In this document: positions 15,270-24,355 of the stretch, piece after piece
How positions within the stretch are numbered: the first letter of the stretch is position 1
How the letters are laid out: each line of letters opens with the position of its first letter
Assembly: GCA_934463345.1 (NCBI GenBank)
Contig: CAKSJL010000007.1
Location: 1 to 43,313, forward strand
Reading direction: 5' to 3'
Source of the DNA: an uncultured Oscillospiraceae bacterium
GTDB lineage: Bacteria > Bacillota > Clostridia > Oscillospirales > Ruminococcaceae
Length of the DNA: 43,313 nucleotides
Position numbers and translations under genes: made by a program
The notes under the pieces: generated by a model
Databases searched by the model: none
Seen by the model: the letters and a program-made list of their open reading frames with translations, nothing else
Told to the model about the DNA's origin: nothing

Positions 15270-16040
15270 TTATTGTCCGTAAAGTCCGTTGGTAATTGAA
15301 TCGGTCGAGCTCATTCTGGCTTCTATTTTGGCTTCGTATGAAGCGTAAATCTTTCCGAGATCCTCCGGACGCTGTCCGTTCTTTCCCTCTTCATCCGGTT
15401 CGTTCGGATCTCCGAAGGTAACGGAATAAAGGTAGATAACGCCGTCATAGTCATACTGGCAGCTTACTGTTATTTCACTGAATTTTTTGAATTCCTTGTC
15501 GGTTTCAAATTTAACGCTTACGATCCCGAAGTTTCCGCTGTTTGAGAATATTGATTTAGTATCAAGCTCTGTCGGGTTGTACTTTACGTTGATTTTGTAA
15601 GGCATGCTTTTATTGTCGGTTTTGCTTCTTTCAATTTCCCTTTCAACGTCTGAATCAAGAAGCGATGAGAGAATACCCCGGTATTTTTCACTCAGAGCCT
15701 CATATTCAAAGTCCTCCCACTTTGCGTCCTTTTTGTCCGGAACATAGTATGTTGAGGATGAAATTACAGTGTAGGTGCTGTTTCTGTAAAACTTTAATGT
15801 GCCGCTTGCGTCATATTCCATAAAAGCGCAGTCATTGCCAAGTTTTGAAGCTTCAATAAGAGTATTTGCGGAATCGGCGGTCTTTGAAACTTGTATGTAA
15901 TAATTTTCCTCTGTGCCATTTTCCAGAACATAACTTTTCATGTTCTGATATATTGTTTCGTTTTCCTTGCTGTCGTCTCCGCATGAGCAGAGAAGCATGG
16001 TGATAAGGGCGGCTGTCAGTATTGATATGATTTTTTTCAT
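15270..16040 (-). CDS. Lipoprotein of unknown function at the end of the Rnf operon
   Basis: 256 residues. The N-terminus (KKIISILTAALITMLLCSC) is a lipoprotein signal peptide with Cys20 as the lipidated residue. The mature part is hydrophilic with many beta-prone stretches and matches no family I recognise. The overall size and style recall LolA/LppX-type or DUF lipoproteins, but this is not supported by a motif. Its ATG touches the rnfB stop codon directly (no gap), so it is surely co-translated with rnfB. It could be a surface accessory of the Rnf complex or simply a passenger. Confidence 0.8.
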   Translation of the reverse strand: MKKIISILTAALITMLLCSCGDDSKENETIYQNMKSYVLENGTEENYYIQVSKTADSANTLIEASKLGNDCAFMEYDASGTLKFYRNSTYTVISSSTYYVPDKKDAKWEDFEYEALSEKYRGILSSLLDSDVEREIERSKTDNKSMPYKINVKYNPTELDTKSIFSNSGNFGIVSVKFETDKEFKKFSEITVSCQYDYDGVIYLYSVTFGDPNEPDEEGKNGQRPEDLGKIYASYEAKIEARMSSTDSITNGLYGQ

Positions 16041-16832
16041 TTAAAAGTCCTCGCAGTTAGTTATTGCACCGGTAGGGCAGGCGTCAAAGCACGTTCCGCA
16101 TCCGGTACATTTATTGTAATCTATAACTGCGTGGAAGTCAACTACTTTTACAGCCTCGCTGAGACATTTTTTCTCGCAGATCTTACAGCCTATACAGCCG
16201 TTGGAACATGAAAGCTTTGTATTTTTGCCGTTGTCCTTCGACGAACATTTTACATCGACATGCTTTGAAACCGGCTTTATTGAGATGAGGCTGTTCGGAC
16301 AGACCTTTACGCATTTTCCACAGGCAGCACACACGCCTGTAACCTCGGCAACTCCGTTTACTATTTTAATTGCATTTTCACTGCACACTGAAACACAGTC
16401 GCCATATCCCAGACAGCCGTAAACGCATGATTTTTCTCCGCCGAATCTCTTTGCAGCGGCACAGCTTTGTATGCCGTCAAATTCAAAGCGTTTTTTTACT
16501 GCGTCGCAGTTTCCACGACAGTGTACAACTGCGGTTTCCGGAACAATTTCCATAGCTTCAGTTCCAAGAATCGAGCTTATTTTAAGGCTTGCTTCAGTTC
16601 CCCCCGGCTTGCAGAGATTCGTCGGAGCATTGTCCTTCACGATTGCATTTGCATAGTCCGAGCAGCCTGCAAAGCCGCATGCACCGCAATTTGCCTGCGG
16701 AAGAGCTTCGCTTATCCTTTCGATCCGTTCATCGGTCTGAACGTAGAATATCTTTGATGCGGCAGTCAGAAGTATTCCGGCGGCAAGCCCAAGAACTGCG
16801 AATATCAGAACAGGTATCAGAAATGTTGACAT
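16041..16832 (-). CDS. rnfB: Rnf complex subunit B (ferredoxin-accepting Fe-S protein)
   Basis: 263 residues. An N-terminal membrane helix (about 4-26) is followed by a 4Fe-4S domain CGACGFAGC. Further Cys sets include CRGNC, CVYGCLGYGDC, CAACGKCVKVCP, CIGCKICEKKC and CTGCGTCFDACP, so at least five clusters. RnfB takes electrons from reduced ferredoxin in the cytoplasm and passes them to the membrane part of Rnf. It is last of the six rnf genes, 19 bp after rnfA, and abuts the lipoprotein gene. Confidence 0.95.
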   Translation of the reverse strand: MSTFLIPVLIFAVLGLAAGILLTAASKIFYVQTDERIERISEALPQANCGACGFAGCSDYANAIVKDNAPTNLCKPGGTEASLKISSILGTEAMEIVPETAVVHCRGNCDAVKKRFEFDGIQSCAAAKRFGGEKSCVYGCLGYGDCVSVCSENAIKIVNGVAEVTGVCAACGKCVKVCPNSLISIKPVSKHVDVKCSSKDNGKNTKLSCSNGCIGCKICEKKCLSEAVKVVDFHAVIDYNKCTGCGTCFDACPTGAITNCEDF

Positions 16833-16851
16833 TTTAAATAGCTCCTTTCTG

Positions 16852-17430
16852 TCAGCTTATAAGTCCCGAAAAAGCCATAAAGCTCAATGAAACTATTGAT
16901 GCGGCGATAAGTGTTGACGGGATGCCCTTAAAGGTTTCCGGTATGTCTGCTGTTTCCAGCTTTGAGCGTACTCCTGAAAAGAGAATCAGCGCAAGAGAGA
17001 AGCCGACTCCGGCGAAAACTGCATTTACCACTGACTGAAGGAATGTATATCCGTTGTCTATGTTGAGCAGCGTTACTCCCAGAACTGCGCAGTTTGTTGT
17101 AATAAGCGGAAGATATACGCCCAGAGAGTCATAAAGCGGCGGCATAACCTTTTTTAGCATAATTTCAACAAGCTGAACGAACAGAGCGATGATAAGTATA
17201 AAGGCGACTGTATTAAGGTATTCAAGCCCGTTCGGAACAAGTACATGCCAGTAGACAGGGTATGTTATGGCTGTTGCACAGGTCATGACGAATATTACAG
17301 CGGCGCCCATGCCAAGGCTTGACGAAAGCTTTTTTGAAACGCCGAGGAAAGGACAGATGCCCATGAATTTTGAAAGTACAAAGTTATCGACGAATACAGC
17401 CGATATCATGATAATAAAGATTTCTTTCAT
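16852..17430 (-). CDS. rnfA: Rnf complex membrane subunit A
   Basis: 192 residues with six membrane helices. The typical start FIIMISAVFVDNFVLSKFMG and the FLGVSKK segment are present, as is TNCAVLGVTLL. RnfA and RnfE are paired inverted membrane subunits that hold a 2Fe-2S centre between conserved Cys (CPFLG and NCAVLG here) and form the ion path. The ATG overlaps the rnfE stop by one base. Confidence 0.95.
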   Translation of the reverse strand: MKEIFIIMISAVFVDNFVLSKFMGICPFLGVSKKLSSSLGMGAAVIFVMTCATAITYPVYWHVLVPNGLEYLNTVAFILIIALFVQLVEIMLKKVMPPLYDSLGVYLPLITTNCAVLGVTLLNIDNGYTFLQSVVNAVFAGVGFSLALILFSGVRSKLETADIPETFKGIPSTLIAASIVSLSFMAFSGLIS

Positions 17431-18092
17431 TATTTCTCAGTACCTCCTTTTCTTCCGGCGCAGTTTGCGGCATTCGGACAGCCTGCGCATCCGATTTTCT
17501 GCGGAGGCTTCTTTCCTGCGATCTTGTTTACCAGCGCAATGACGACGCCCAGGACAAAGAATCCTCCTGCGGACATTACAAACACTGACATAGGTTCGTT
17601 TATAAAAGGTATATCAAGACCCAGCCATGTTCCTGAGCCGAGAATTTCCCTTACAGATCCCATTATGAAAAGGGAAAGTGTGAAGCCAAGTCCCATTCCA
17701 AGACCGTCCAGCGCAGACGGCAGGACCTTGTTTTTGCAGGCGAACATTTCCGCACGTCCTAAAATTATGCAGTTTACGGTTATAAGGCTTAAAAACGTTC
17801 CGAGTGCATCATAAAGGTCGGGAACAAAGCCATGAAGCAAAAAGCTTATGAGCGTTACAAAGCCGGCGATTATGACAATATAGCATGGAAGCTTTACAGC
17901 CTTTGGAATGACATTTTTAAGAAGGGAGATAACAATATTTGAGCCAACAAGTACAAATGCAGTCGCAAGCCCCATGCCAATTCCGTTTACAGCCTGGGTT
18001 GTTACAGCAAGAGTCGGGCACATGCCTAAAAGTCCCACAAGGTTAGGGTTTTCCTTTATAAGACCTTTGGTGAATTCCTTTAAATTACCCAT
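17430..18092 (-). CDS. rnfE: Rnf complex membrane subunit E
   Basis: 220 residues, six membrane helices. Family signatures are NPNLVGLLGMCPTLAVT and LITVNCIILGRAEMFA, the latter mirroring the RnfA NCAVLG cysteine. A Cys-rich C-terminal tail (IGCAGCPNAANC) is added, which looks like a metal site and is found in clostridial versions. It overlaps rnfG by 8 bp upstream and rnfA by 1 bp downstream. Confidence 0.95.
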   Translation of the reverse strand: MGNLKEFTKGLIKENPNLVGLLGMCPTLAVTTQAVNGIGMGLATAFVLVGSNIVISLLKNVIPKAVKLPCYIVIIAGFVTLISFLLHGFVPDLYDALGTFLSLITVNCIILGRAEMFACKNKVLPSALDGLGMGLGFTLSLFIMGSVREILGSGTWLGLDIPFINEPMSVFVMSAGGFFVLGVVIALVNKIAGKKPPQKIGCAGCPNAANCAGRKGGTEK

Positions 18093-18606
18093 TTAAAATT
18101 TCCTCCTTGTGTTCAGCATAAGCATTTAAAACAAGGTCAACGGCGGATTTCATTCCCTTTGAAGAGTATGTAGCGCCTGTTATAACGCTGAAATCATAGT
18201 CCGGGGAGGAAACGCCTTTAAACTGTTCCGTAAAGCTTTTGTCCTCTTTGACCTTCGTTCCGAGTCCGGGAGTTTCTCCGATTGAAAGAAAGCTTATGTC
18301 CTCGACGGCTCCGCTGCTGTCAAGACCGATAAGCAGATGCAGACCGCCTTTTGAATAGCCGTCGGCAGTAACCTCAAAGATAACTCTTCCGTTTTCATCA
18401 CAGGTAACGGAGTCAATGCCGTCAATGGAAATGTCTGCTGAAGTGTAATCCGCTTTGCCAAAAGTTTCTGTGAGAGCCTTACTGAATTTATCCTCCTGAG
18501 CCTTTGCAATTTTATCCTTGGTTGCCGTATTTGCCGCAACGAGAAGTGCGCAGACAATAACGGATATGAGCGTCAGAACAAGAGGGGGCATTATTTTTTC
18601 TTTCAT
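18085..18606 (-). CDS. rnfG: Rnf complex subunit G (covalent FMN)
   Basis: 173 residues: an N-terminal membrane anchor (about 8-25) and an extracytoplasmic FMN-binding domain. The flavinylation motif reads FSVITGATYSSKGM; Thr146 of TGAT is the expected FMN attachment residue. GETPGLGTK (110-118) is the second family motif. ApbE, encoded upstream in the same operon, would attach the flavin. It overlaps rnfD by 4 bp (ATGA). Confidence 0.95.
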   Translation of the reverse strand: MKEKIMPPLVLTLISVIVCALLVAANTATKDKIAKAQEDKFSKALTETFGKADYTSADISIDGIDSVTCDENGRVIFEVTADGYSKGGLHLLIGLDSSGAVEDISFLSIGETPGLGTKVKEDKSFTEQFKGVSSPDYDFSVITGATYSSKGMKSAVDLVLNAYAEHKEEILNG

Positions 18607-19565
18607 TTCTGCCTTGCCTCCTTTTTTGCGCCGAAAGGTTTTGTCATTGTAAATCTGTCAATATAAGGAGTTACAATATTCATAAGAAGTATTGAAAAAG
18701 AAACTCCCTCAGGATAGCTTCCGAACTGCCTTATGAGGAATGTTATCAGGCCGCAGCCAATTCCGAAAATCAGCTTTCCCTTGTTTGTAACAGGGGTTGT
18801 AACATAGTCTGTTGCCATAAAGAATGCTCCGAGGAAAAGTCCTCCGGCAAGCATATTGTATACGACATCATTTCCGGCAATCAGGTCTGAAAGTGCGACA
18901 GTTCCAATAAAAGCGACAGGAGTAACGGGGGAGATGATTCCTCTTATTATAAGATAAACGCCGCCTATTAGCAGTGCAAGCGCACAGGTTTCACCAATAC
19001 AGCCGCCGACATTTCCGAGGAGAAGATCCTTGTATGAAGCATTTCCTGAAACAAGTGGAGTTGCTCCGGTAATGACCTGGCTGTTGCCGATCATGACGAA
19101 TGAATCTGACTGCAAAGATGTGTTGTAATATTTAGGTACAGCCCATGTCGTCATGTTTGACGTAAATGACAGCATGAGTACGATTCTTCCCACAATAGCA
19201 GGGTTTGCAAAATTCTGTCCCAGACCTCCGAAAAGCTGCTTTACGACAACTATGGCAACGAAGCAGCCTATTGCTGCCTGCCAGAACGGAAGGGTTACGG
19301 GAAGATTAAGGGCGAGCAGCAGACCGGTCAGTACAGCGCTCAGGTCGCCGACTGTCTGTTCTCTTTTCATGATTATCCTTGTGATTCCCTCAAAGGTTAC
19401 GCATGCGGATATACATAGAATAATAAGCATTATGGCTCTCAGACCGAAATAGTATCCGGCAGAGATTACGGACGGTATAAGTGCAGCAATGACGCACAGC
19501 ATAATGCGTCTTGTTGTCATGCTGTCCTTTATATGCGGAGAGGGAGAAATTCTCAGTAAATTCAA
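18603..19565 (-). CDS. rnfD: Rnf complex membrane subunit D (covalent FMN)
   Basis: 320 residues, polytopic. It begins with a TTG codon (NLLRISPSPHIKD follows), placed 9 nt after AGGAAG; the RnfD family always has SPH close to the N-terminus, which supports this start. GGLGQNFANPAIVGR and VITGATPL are family motifs; Thr169 is the likely FMN-bearing residue. The subunit moves electrons across the membrane and shares in ion translocation. It begins 20 bp after rnfC. Confidence 0.94.
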   Translation of the reverse strand: MNLLRISPSPHIKDSMTTRRIMLCVIAALIPSVISAGYYFGLRAIMLIILCISACVTFEGITRIIMKREQTVGDLSAVLTGLLLALNLPVTLPFWQAAIGCFVAIVVVKQLFGGLGQNFANPAIVGRIVLMLSFTSNMTTWAVPKYYNTSLQSDSFVMIGNSQVITGATPLVSGNASYKDLLLGNVGGCIGETCALALLIGGVYLIIRGIISPVTPVAFIGTVALSDLIAGNDVVYNMLAGGLFLGAFFMATDYVTTPVTNKGKLIFGIGCGLITFLIRQFGSYPEGVSFSILLMNIVTPYIDRFTMTKPFGAKKEARQK

Positions 19566-19585
19566 TTTTCAGTTCTTCCTTTCTG

Positions 19586-20863
19586 TCAGTTTCTTGGTAT
19601 AAGAGCCTTTGCAAGCTGATTGGTTTCTGCAAGTTTTCTGCCTGCCGGACAGACGTAGGTACAGCATCCGCAGTTCATGCAGAGCGTAACTTTAAGCGTT
19701 TTGAGCGAGGCTATATCTCTTCTCAGATAAGCCTTTTCAAGTTCTGTCGGCATCAGTCTGAAAGGACATGCCTTTATGCAGCGGCCGCAGCGTATGCAGT
19801 TTGTAACAACAGGCTCTGAATATTTTTCAAACGCAAGTATCGCATTTGTTCCCTTTACAACCGGAGTATCCGGATTGAATGCGCACGCACCCATCATAGG
19901 CCCTCCTGCAATAAGCTTTTTAAGCCTTGAGGTGTCGCACTGCGCAAAGCTGAGAATATCAGAAAACGGTGTTCCTATCGGTGCAAAAACATTACAGGGC
20001 TTTGCGGTTATGTCGCCGTCAACGGTTATTCGTTTTTGAGTCAGCGGCATTCCTGTTTTCAGATAATGTGAAATTCCGGCGGCTGTGGAAACATTCATTA
20101 CAATAACTCCTGCGTCTGCCGGAAGCTGTCCCTCCATTACGATCCTGCCAGTTGTATTGTATATAAGAACCTTTTCTGCGCCCTGAGGATATATAGACGG
20201 CAGAACCTTTACAGATATCTCCGGATGACTTTTTGTTTTCTCAGTCATAAGACTTATAGCGTCCGGTTTGTTGCTTTCAATGCCGATTACCGCAGAGCCG
20301 ATTTTTAAATACTTCATTACTGTCAGTATTCCGTCAATAACGCTGCCGCCGTCCTCAAGCATCTGCCTGTGATCGGAGGTTATGTAAGGTTCACACTCCG
20401 CAGCGTTTATTATTAGCGTATTGACAGCGGATTTAGTACTGAGCTTTATGTGCGTCGGAAAGCCTGCGCCGCCAAGACCGGTGATTCCGCTCTCCCTTAT
20501 CGCTTTTATAAAATCTTCCGCTGAGTTTATCTCAGGCGGCTTTACCTCCTCGGATACGGTCTGTTCGCCGTCAGTTTCAATTGTGACAGCCTTGCAGACA
20601 TTTCCGTTTGAAAGCTTTATGTCAGATACTGCCGTAACCTTTCCGGAAACAGACGAGTGAACCGGAACTGACATAAAAGCGTCAGTATCGCCTATCTTCT
20701 GACCGACACAGACAGCGTCGCCAGGTTTGACAAGCGGTGTGCATGGAGCGCCCATATTCATGAGCATTGGAATTGTTACCTTTTCCGGAAGAGGCAGTGT
20801 GACAGTCTGTGAAGCCGCAGTACCTTTTCTGTGGGAAAGGAGTATTCCATTCAGCTTTTTCAT
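19586..20863 (-). CDS. rnfC: Rnf complex subunit C (NADH-binding)
   Basis: 425 residues. GLGGAGFPTHIKL (about 134-146) is the NADH/FMN site shared with NuoF-type proteins. Near the C-terminus CIRCGRCIKACPFRLMP and CMNCGCCTYVCPAGRKL hold two 4Fe-4S clusters. RnfC sits on the cytoplasmic face and delivers electrons to NAD+ (or accepts them in reverse). AAGGAGG precedes the ATG, and the start overlaps the upstream gene by one base. Confidence 0.95.
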   Translation of the reverse strand: MKKLNGILLSHRKGTAASQTVTLPLPEKVTIPMLMNMGAPCTPLVKPGDAVCVGQKIGDTDAFMSVPVHSSVSGKVTAVSDIKLSNGNVCKAVTIETDGEQTVSEEVKPPEINSAEDFIKAIRESGITGLGGAGFPTHIKLSTKSAVNTLIINAAECEPYITSDHRQMLEDGGSVIDGILTVMKYLKIGSAVIGIESNKPDAISLMTEKTKSHPEISVKVLPSIYPQGAEKVLIYNTTGRIVMEGQLPADAGVIVMNVSTAAGISHYLKTGMPLTQKRITVDGDITAKPCNVFAPIGTPFSDILSFAQCDTSRLKKLIAGGPMMGACAFNPDTPVVKGTNAILAFEKYSEPVVTNCIRCGRCIKACPFRLMPTELEKAYLRRDIASLKTLKVTLCMNCGCCTYVCPAGRKLAETNQLAKALIPRN

Positions 20864-21399
20864 TATTTTCCTCCTTGTTTGTGTTTTGTTCTGGTCATTG
20901 CTTCTGTCAGCAGCTTTAAAGCTGAGCCTGTTGCAGCGCCGGCAATGCAGCCGGAAATTATCATGACAGGACTGTAACCGAAAACCGCTGTATGCATAAT
21001 AATTGAAGCGGCACAGAGCTGACCGAAATTATGAACAAGCGCACCGGTTATACTCATGAGCATAAGGGACGCGTTTGTTTTTTTATAGATTATGAGCATT
21101 GCCGCATACGAGAGAACGCCGCCGGAAACAGACATGAAAAATGCGGACGCACCTCTTGTAAGCAGGACAAATACTGATTTTAACAGGCATAGTGCAAAGC
21201 CGTATTTTACGCTCTGTCTTGCCATGGAGTACATAACCGGAAGATTTGAAAATCCGGGTTTTACTCCCAGCGGAAGCGGTATCAGGCTCTCTGCCGCTGA
21301 AATACCTGCGGAAAGCGCAAGAAGAATACCGCAAAGGGCTATATTTCCGGTTTTGTTTGATGCTATTTTATTTCTACTATAAGTTTTTTCGGCAGACAT
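20863..21399 (-). CDS. Gx-type membrane protein (heptaprenyl diphosphate synthase component I family)
   Basis: 178 residues from the ATG at 21399; the ORF reaches 21444 but that ATG has no ribosome site. It shows about five membrane helices and the family motif IPLPLGVKPGFSNLPVM, then GALVHNFGQLCAA. The family is annotated as HepPP synthase component I, yet it looks like an ECF-transporter S-component. It commonly sits beside apbE, NusG-II and rnf genes, so flavin or quinone supply is a likely role. The 5' end overlaps the NusG-II gene by 37 bp. Confidence 0.85.
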   Translation of the reverse strand: MSAEKTYSRNKIASNKTGNIALCGILLALSAGISAAESLIPLPLGVKPGFSNLPVMYSMARQSVKYGFALCLLKSVFVLLTRGASAFFMSVSGGVLSYAAMLIIYKKTNASLMLMSITGALVHNFGQLCAASIIMHTAVFGYSPVMIISGCIAGAATGSALKLLTEAMTRTKHKQGGK

Positions 21400-21716
21400 A
21401 CTATTCTTTCGCCTTTCCTTGAAATCCAGCCTGTGTTTACGCATATCCTGTCGGGACAGTCAGAATCCGAAACGCAGACCTTACCGTCACTGATTTCGAT
21501 AACTGCGCCCTCTGCCTCATCTGGTCTGTAGGTTTTCTGATGACCGGAAAGCTCCATAGTTTTGATCGTTTTACCGTCAACGGAAATTATAGCCTCAGAG
21601 CCGCTGTGTGAACGGATTTTAAAAAAAACAGCTGTTAGTAATCCGGCAGCAAGAACGATGCATATTATCAGTGCGTCACGCTTTGTAACAAGCTTTTTAT
21701 TCTCTGTACTCATCAT
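21363..21716 (-). CDS. NusG domain II-containing secreted/membrane protein
   Basis: 117 residues: one N-terminal membrane helix (about 13-33) and a compact NusG-II beta domain. The signature CVSDSDCPDRICVNTGWISR carries three Cys near the C-terminus. The family has no proven function and is regularly found with Gx and apbE/rnf genes. The gene overlaps the end of apbE by 20 bp. Confidence 0.88.
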   Translation of the reverse strand: MMSTENKKLVTKRDALIICIVLAAGLLTAVFFKIRSHSGSEAIISVDGKTIKTMELSGHQKTYRPDEAEGAVIEISDGKVCVSDSDCPDRICVNTGWISRKGERIVCLPKKLIVEIK

Positions 21717-22683
21717 TTAAAACCTCGTAATCAAGACCATCGCTTACATAGAGTCTTTTGTTATCATCAGCGGCAAACACTTTATATTTGTCCGAATGGA
21801 GATATTTTTCAATATTTTCGCTTCCATCAAGAAAAATCATTGTTGAAAGGAAGTCGGATTCAATTCCGCTGTCTGAAAAAACTGTGACGGTCGTAAGGTC
21901 AGTTTCAGCAGGCCAGCCGGTGCGTGGGTCTATTATGTGGCAGTATGTTATGCCGTCAGCTTCAAAGAAGCGTTCATAGCCGCCCGACGTTGAGAGAAAG
22001 CCCTGAACGGCGCTGACATCTGCAAGTACTCCTCCATCCGGATCAGATATGCTGACCTTGGATTTTCCGCCGTATAAAAGAATGGACGAACCTGTTGAAA
22101 TGCAGGTTTTTTTACAGTTGTTTTCCTTGAGATATTCAAGACATGCATCAAGAGCCGTACCCTTTCCGACTGCTCCGAAATCAAGAGCTGCACCGTTTTC
22201 AAGCGTTATTTCACTGCCGTTGATATCTATATTGTCAGTCCCTGTTGTTTCAAGTGCCGCTTTTATTTCGGCTTCCTTTGGAACAGACGGATTGTCTGAT
22301 GTGACGTTCCAGAGCGATGTGAGTCTGCCGATTGTTATATCTGTAAGACTTCCGTATTCGTCGTTCAGTTTCAGGGTATCTCTGACCGTCCTGCAAAGAG
22401 TATCAGAGGCGGTTATGCTTTTTTTGCTGTTGAGAATATACGCTTCACCGTTTTTGCTGCTGCGGTCAAGGGCATTCTGGTAATTCTTAAAAATATCCTT
22501 GATGTCGTTTGTGATATTGCTCTGGCTTTTTACTGAAACGACGGTATCCATGGCGAAAAAATCAAGACTGAAGCGCCAGTCGTCAGATGATTCGGATTCG
22601 TGTGTTATGATAGCTGCGAAAACGGCAGCAGCTGCACAAATTATAATAAGCGACAGATTTTTTACGGATTTTTTTGAAAACAT
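21697..22683 (-). CDS. apbE: FAD:protein FMN transferase (flavin transferase ApbE)
   Basis: 328 residues with an N-terminal membrane helix (about 9-27), so it works outside the membrane. Family motifs are FFAMDTVVSVK, ALDFGAVGKGTALDACL (FAD binding), CHIIDPRTGWPA and SDFLSTMIFLDG (Mg2+ and FAD phosphate site). ApbE splits FAD and attaches FMN to threonine of D-x-x-[ST]GA[TS] motifs; RnfD and RnfG encoded downstream carry such motifs. It is first of the overlapping gene string, 108 bp after the XRE regulator. Confidence 0.93.
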   Translation of the reverse strand: MFSKKSVKNLSLIIICAAAAVFAAIITHESESSDDWRFSLDFFAMDTVVSVKSQSNITNDIKDIFKNYQNALDRSSKNGEAYILNSKKSITASDTLCRTVRDTLKLNDEYGSLTDITIGRLTSLWNVTSDNPSVPKEAEIKAALETTGTDNIDINGSEITLENGAALDFGAVGKGTALDACLEYLKENNCKKTCISTGSSILLYGGKSKVSISDPDGGVLADVSAVQGFLSTSGGYERFFEADGITYCHIIDPRTGWPAETDLTTVTVFSDSGIESDFLSTMIFLDGSENIEKYLHSDKYKVFAADDNKRLYVSDGLDYEVLNDEYRE

Positions 22684-22791
22684 TAAAAACCTCTTTTTTT
22701 TTCTGCGAAAAAATGCTATAATAAAAAAGAAATATTCCGGCGGCAGTTACTTTAATGCAGCAGCGTATGATCAGCAGCTGAGGGCATTGCC

Positions 22792-23394
22792 TTAAAGCGC
22801 CGAAATTTCATCCTCGATTAATTTTATGAGCGTCAGAAGCGATTGAGAATCCGGAAAGCTTTCCTCAATTTCTGAAATGGCTATCCTGACCCCGTTTTTT
22901 TCATTTTTACCCTTTATGCCGGCGCATGCCCTTGAAATAAGGCAGTCGCACAGATATTCGGACTCTGCGGCAGGAATTTTAAAAGCTTTTTTGGGGTTTT
23001 CAGGATTTGAATTGTAGACGATTCTCAGAAGCTTGTAGACCCCGACGCACAGATATTTGTATACATCCTCATCAATACTGCTGTTTTCGCAGAGTTTTGA
23101 AATTATATTCTGTGAATCGGAAACTGCCTTTATGCGTTCGCTTACTCCTGTCCTGACCTCGCTCAATATCAGCTGTCTGCCGGGAGACGGGGAGCGCCCG
23201 AGGAGATAATCGCAGGTAACGTCGTAGTAGTCTGCGGCTTTTAATATAAATTCAAGTCCGCATTCTCTTATGCCTTTTTCGTAGTGTGACAGGAGAGCCT
23301 GGGATATTCCCAGGTCAGCAGCAGCCTTTTTCTGACTGATTTTTCTTTCTTTTCTGACCAAGGTCAGGATTCGTGGGAAATCTGTGTTGTTCAA
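22792..23394 (-). CDS. XRE-family transcriptional regulator upstream of the Rnf operon
   Basis: 200 residues starting at TTG (an in-frame stop lies 9 nt upstream; the AAGGAG site is about 12 nt away, a little long). Residues about 7-65 form an XRE helix-turn-helix (ISQKKAAADLGISQALLSHYEKG followed by a DYLLGR turn; quoted parts ISQKKAAADLGISQ and ALLSHYEKG). The remaining helical domain has no motif I recognise. It lies in the same direction as apbE-rnf, with no clear terminator between, and may control that operon and itself. Confidence 0.85.
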   Translation of the reverse strand: MNNTDFPRILTLVRKERKISQKKAAADLGISQALLSHYEKGIRECGLEFILKAADYYDVTCDYLLGRSPSPGRQLILSEVRTGVSERIKAVSDSQNIISKLCENSSIDEDVYKYLCVGVYKLLRIVYNSNPENPKKAFKIPAAESEYLCDCLISRACAGIKGKNEKNGVRIAISEIEESFPDSQSLLTLIKLIEDEISAL

Positions 23395-23575
23395 CGGCTG
23401 TTAAAGCTCCTTTCTTATCGCCCGCAGGCGAAAAAACCTATGATAAAATTATATAACAGTCAGTATAAAAAAGTAAAGTGGACAATTATAAGATTTTTCG
23501 GCTTTCTTTATGCCGAAATTTGTAGAATATATGAATACAGCGAATTTACACTGTGATTTTAGTGCATAATAACCA

Positions 23576-23601
23576 ACAGACAGACGTTGTAAACTGTCTG
23601 T
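23576..23601 (+). repeat. Operator-like inverted repeat before the phosphatase gene
   Basis: ACAGACAG (23576-23583) and CTGTCTGT (23594-23601) are perfect inverted half-sites 10 bp apart, ending 20 nt before the start codon. A related ACAGTCAG occurs near 23457 at the XRE-gene promoter side. It could be a regulator site or a leader hairpin. Confidence 0.4.
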
Positions 23602-23621
23602 ATAAAGGAGACAGGTGAGTA

Positions 23622-24257
23622 ATGAAGGGATACCGACTAAGCATTGTAAGGCATGGTCTTACATCCGCAAATGACAGCGGAACATACATAGGCTGCCGTT
23701 CTGATTATTCTCTTTCACAGAAAGGCATAAATCAGCTTTGGAACAAGATGGATGAATTTGATTACCCAAGAGTCCAGAGGGTTTATTCAAGTCCTATGAA
23801 AAGATGCCTTGAAACTGCGGAGATACTTTTTCCGTATCGTGAGGTGCAGATCGTTGAAAATATAACTGAACTGGACTTCGGAGAATTTGACGGAAAAACG
23901 GTCAATGAGCTTATAGAACGTGAGGACTATAAGGAATGGCTGAAAGGCGGCTCACCGGACAAGCGTCCGCCGGGAGGAGAAAGCACAGAAGAGCTGCTGC
24001 TGAGGCTTTACAAGGGACTTCATGAGATCATAATGGATATGATGAACGAGGATCTGACGCACTGTGCTATGGTGACTCACTCTGGAATTATCACAAATAT
24101 TCTCTCAGCCTTCGGACTTCCGAAAATCAATCCGAAGGAGCTTACCTGTGCGCCGGGGGAGGGTTTTGAGATCATCGTGACGGCAAAGATGTGGCAGCAG
24201 TCACAGGCGTTTGAAATACTTGGAAAGATTCCATACTACAAGGGAGAAGAGTATTAG
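23622..24257 (+). CDS. Histidine phosphatase family protein (phosphoglycerate mutase-like)
   Basis: 211 residues. VRHGLTSAN (Arg10, catalytic His11) opens the domain. YSSPMKRCLETAEIL, ELDFGEFDGKTV and MVTHSGII (second catalytic His) follow. This order is that of CobC/PhoE-like phosphatases. CobC (alpha-ribazole phosphatase) is possible, but no cobalamin genes are nearby, so the substrate stays open. AAAGGAG is at good distance. Confidence 0.85.
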   Translation: MKGYRLSIVRHGLTSANDSGTYIGCRSDYSLSQKGINQLWNKMDEFDYPRVQRVYSSPMKRCLETAEILFPYREVQIVENITELDFGEFDGKTVNELIEREDYKEWLKGGSPDKRPPGGESTEELLLRLYKGLHEIIMDMMNEDLTHCAMVTHSGIITNILSAFGLPKINPKELTCAPGEGFEIIVTAKMWQQSQAFEILGKIPYYKGEEY

Positions 24258-24355
24258 AGCGTGTTCATTTTCAAAGTAGTTTTTCCGTTAATCTATAATA
24301 ATATGCTGTCAGTACATACCGCTCAGGCGGAAAATCTCTGAAACGGAGCGATTTC

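Noticed and set aside
24288..24299. TATAAT-like box before the DUF975-like gene
   Set aside because: Only a weak TTCAAA at 18 nt could be its -35; not strong enough to list as a promoter.
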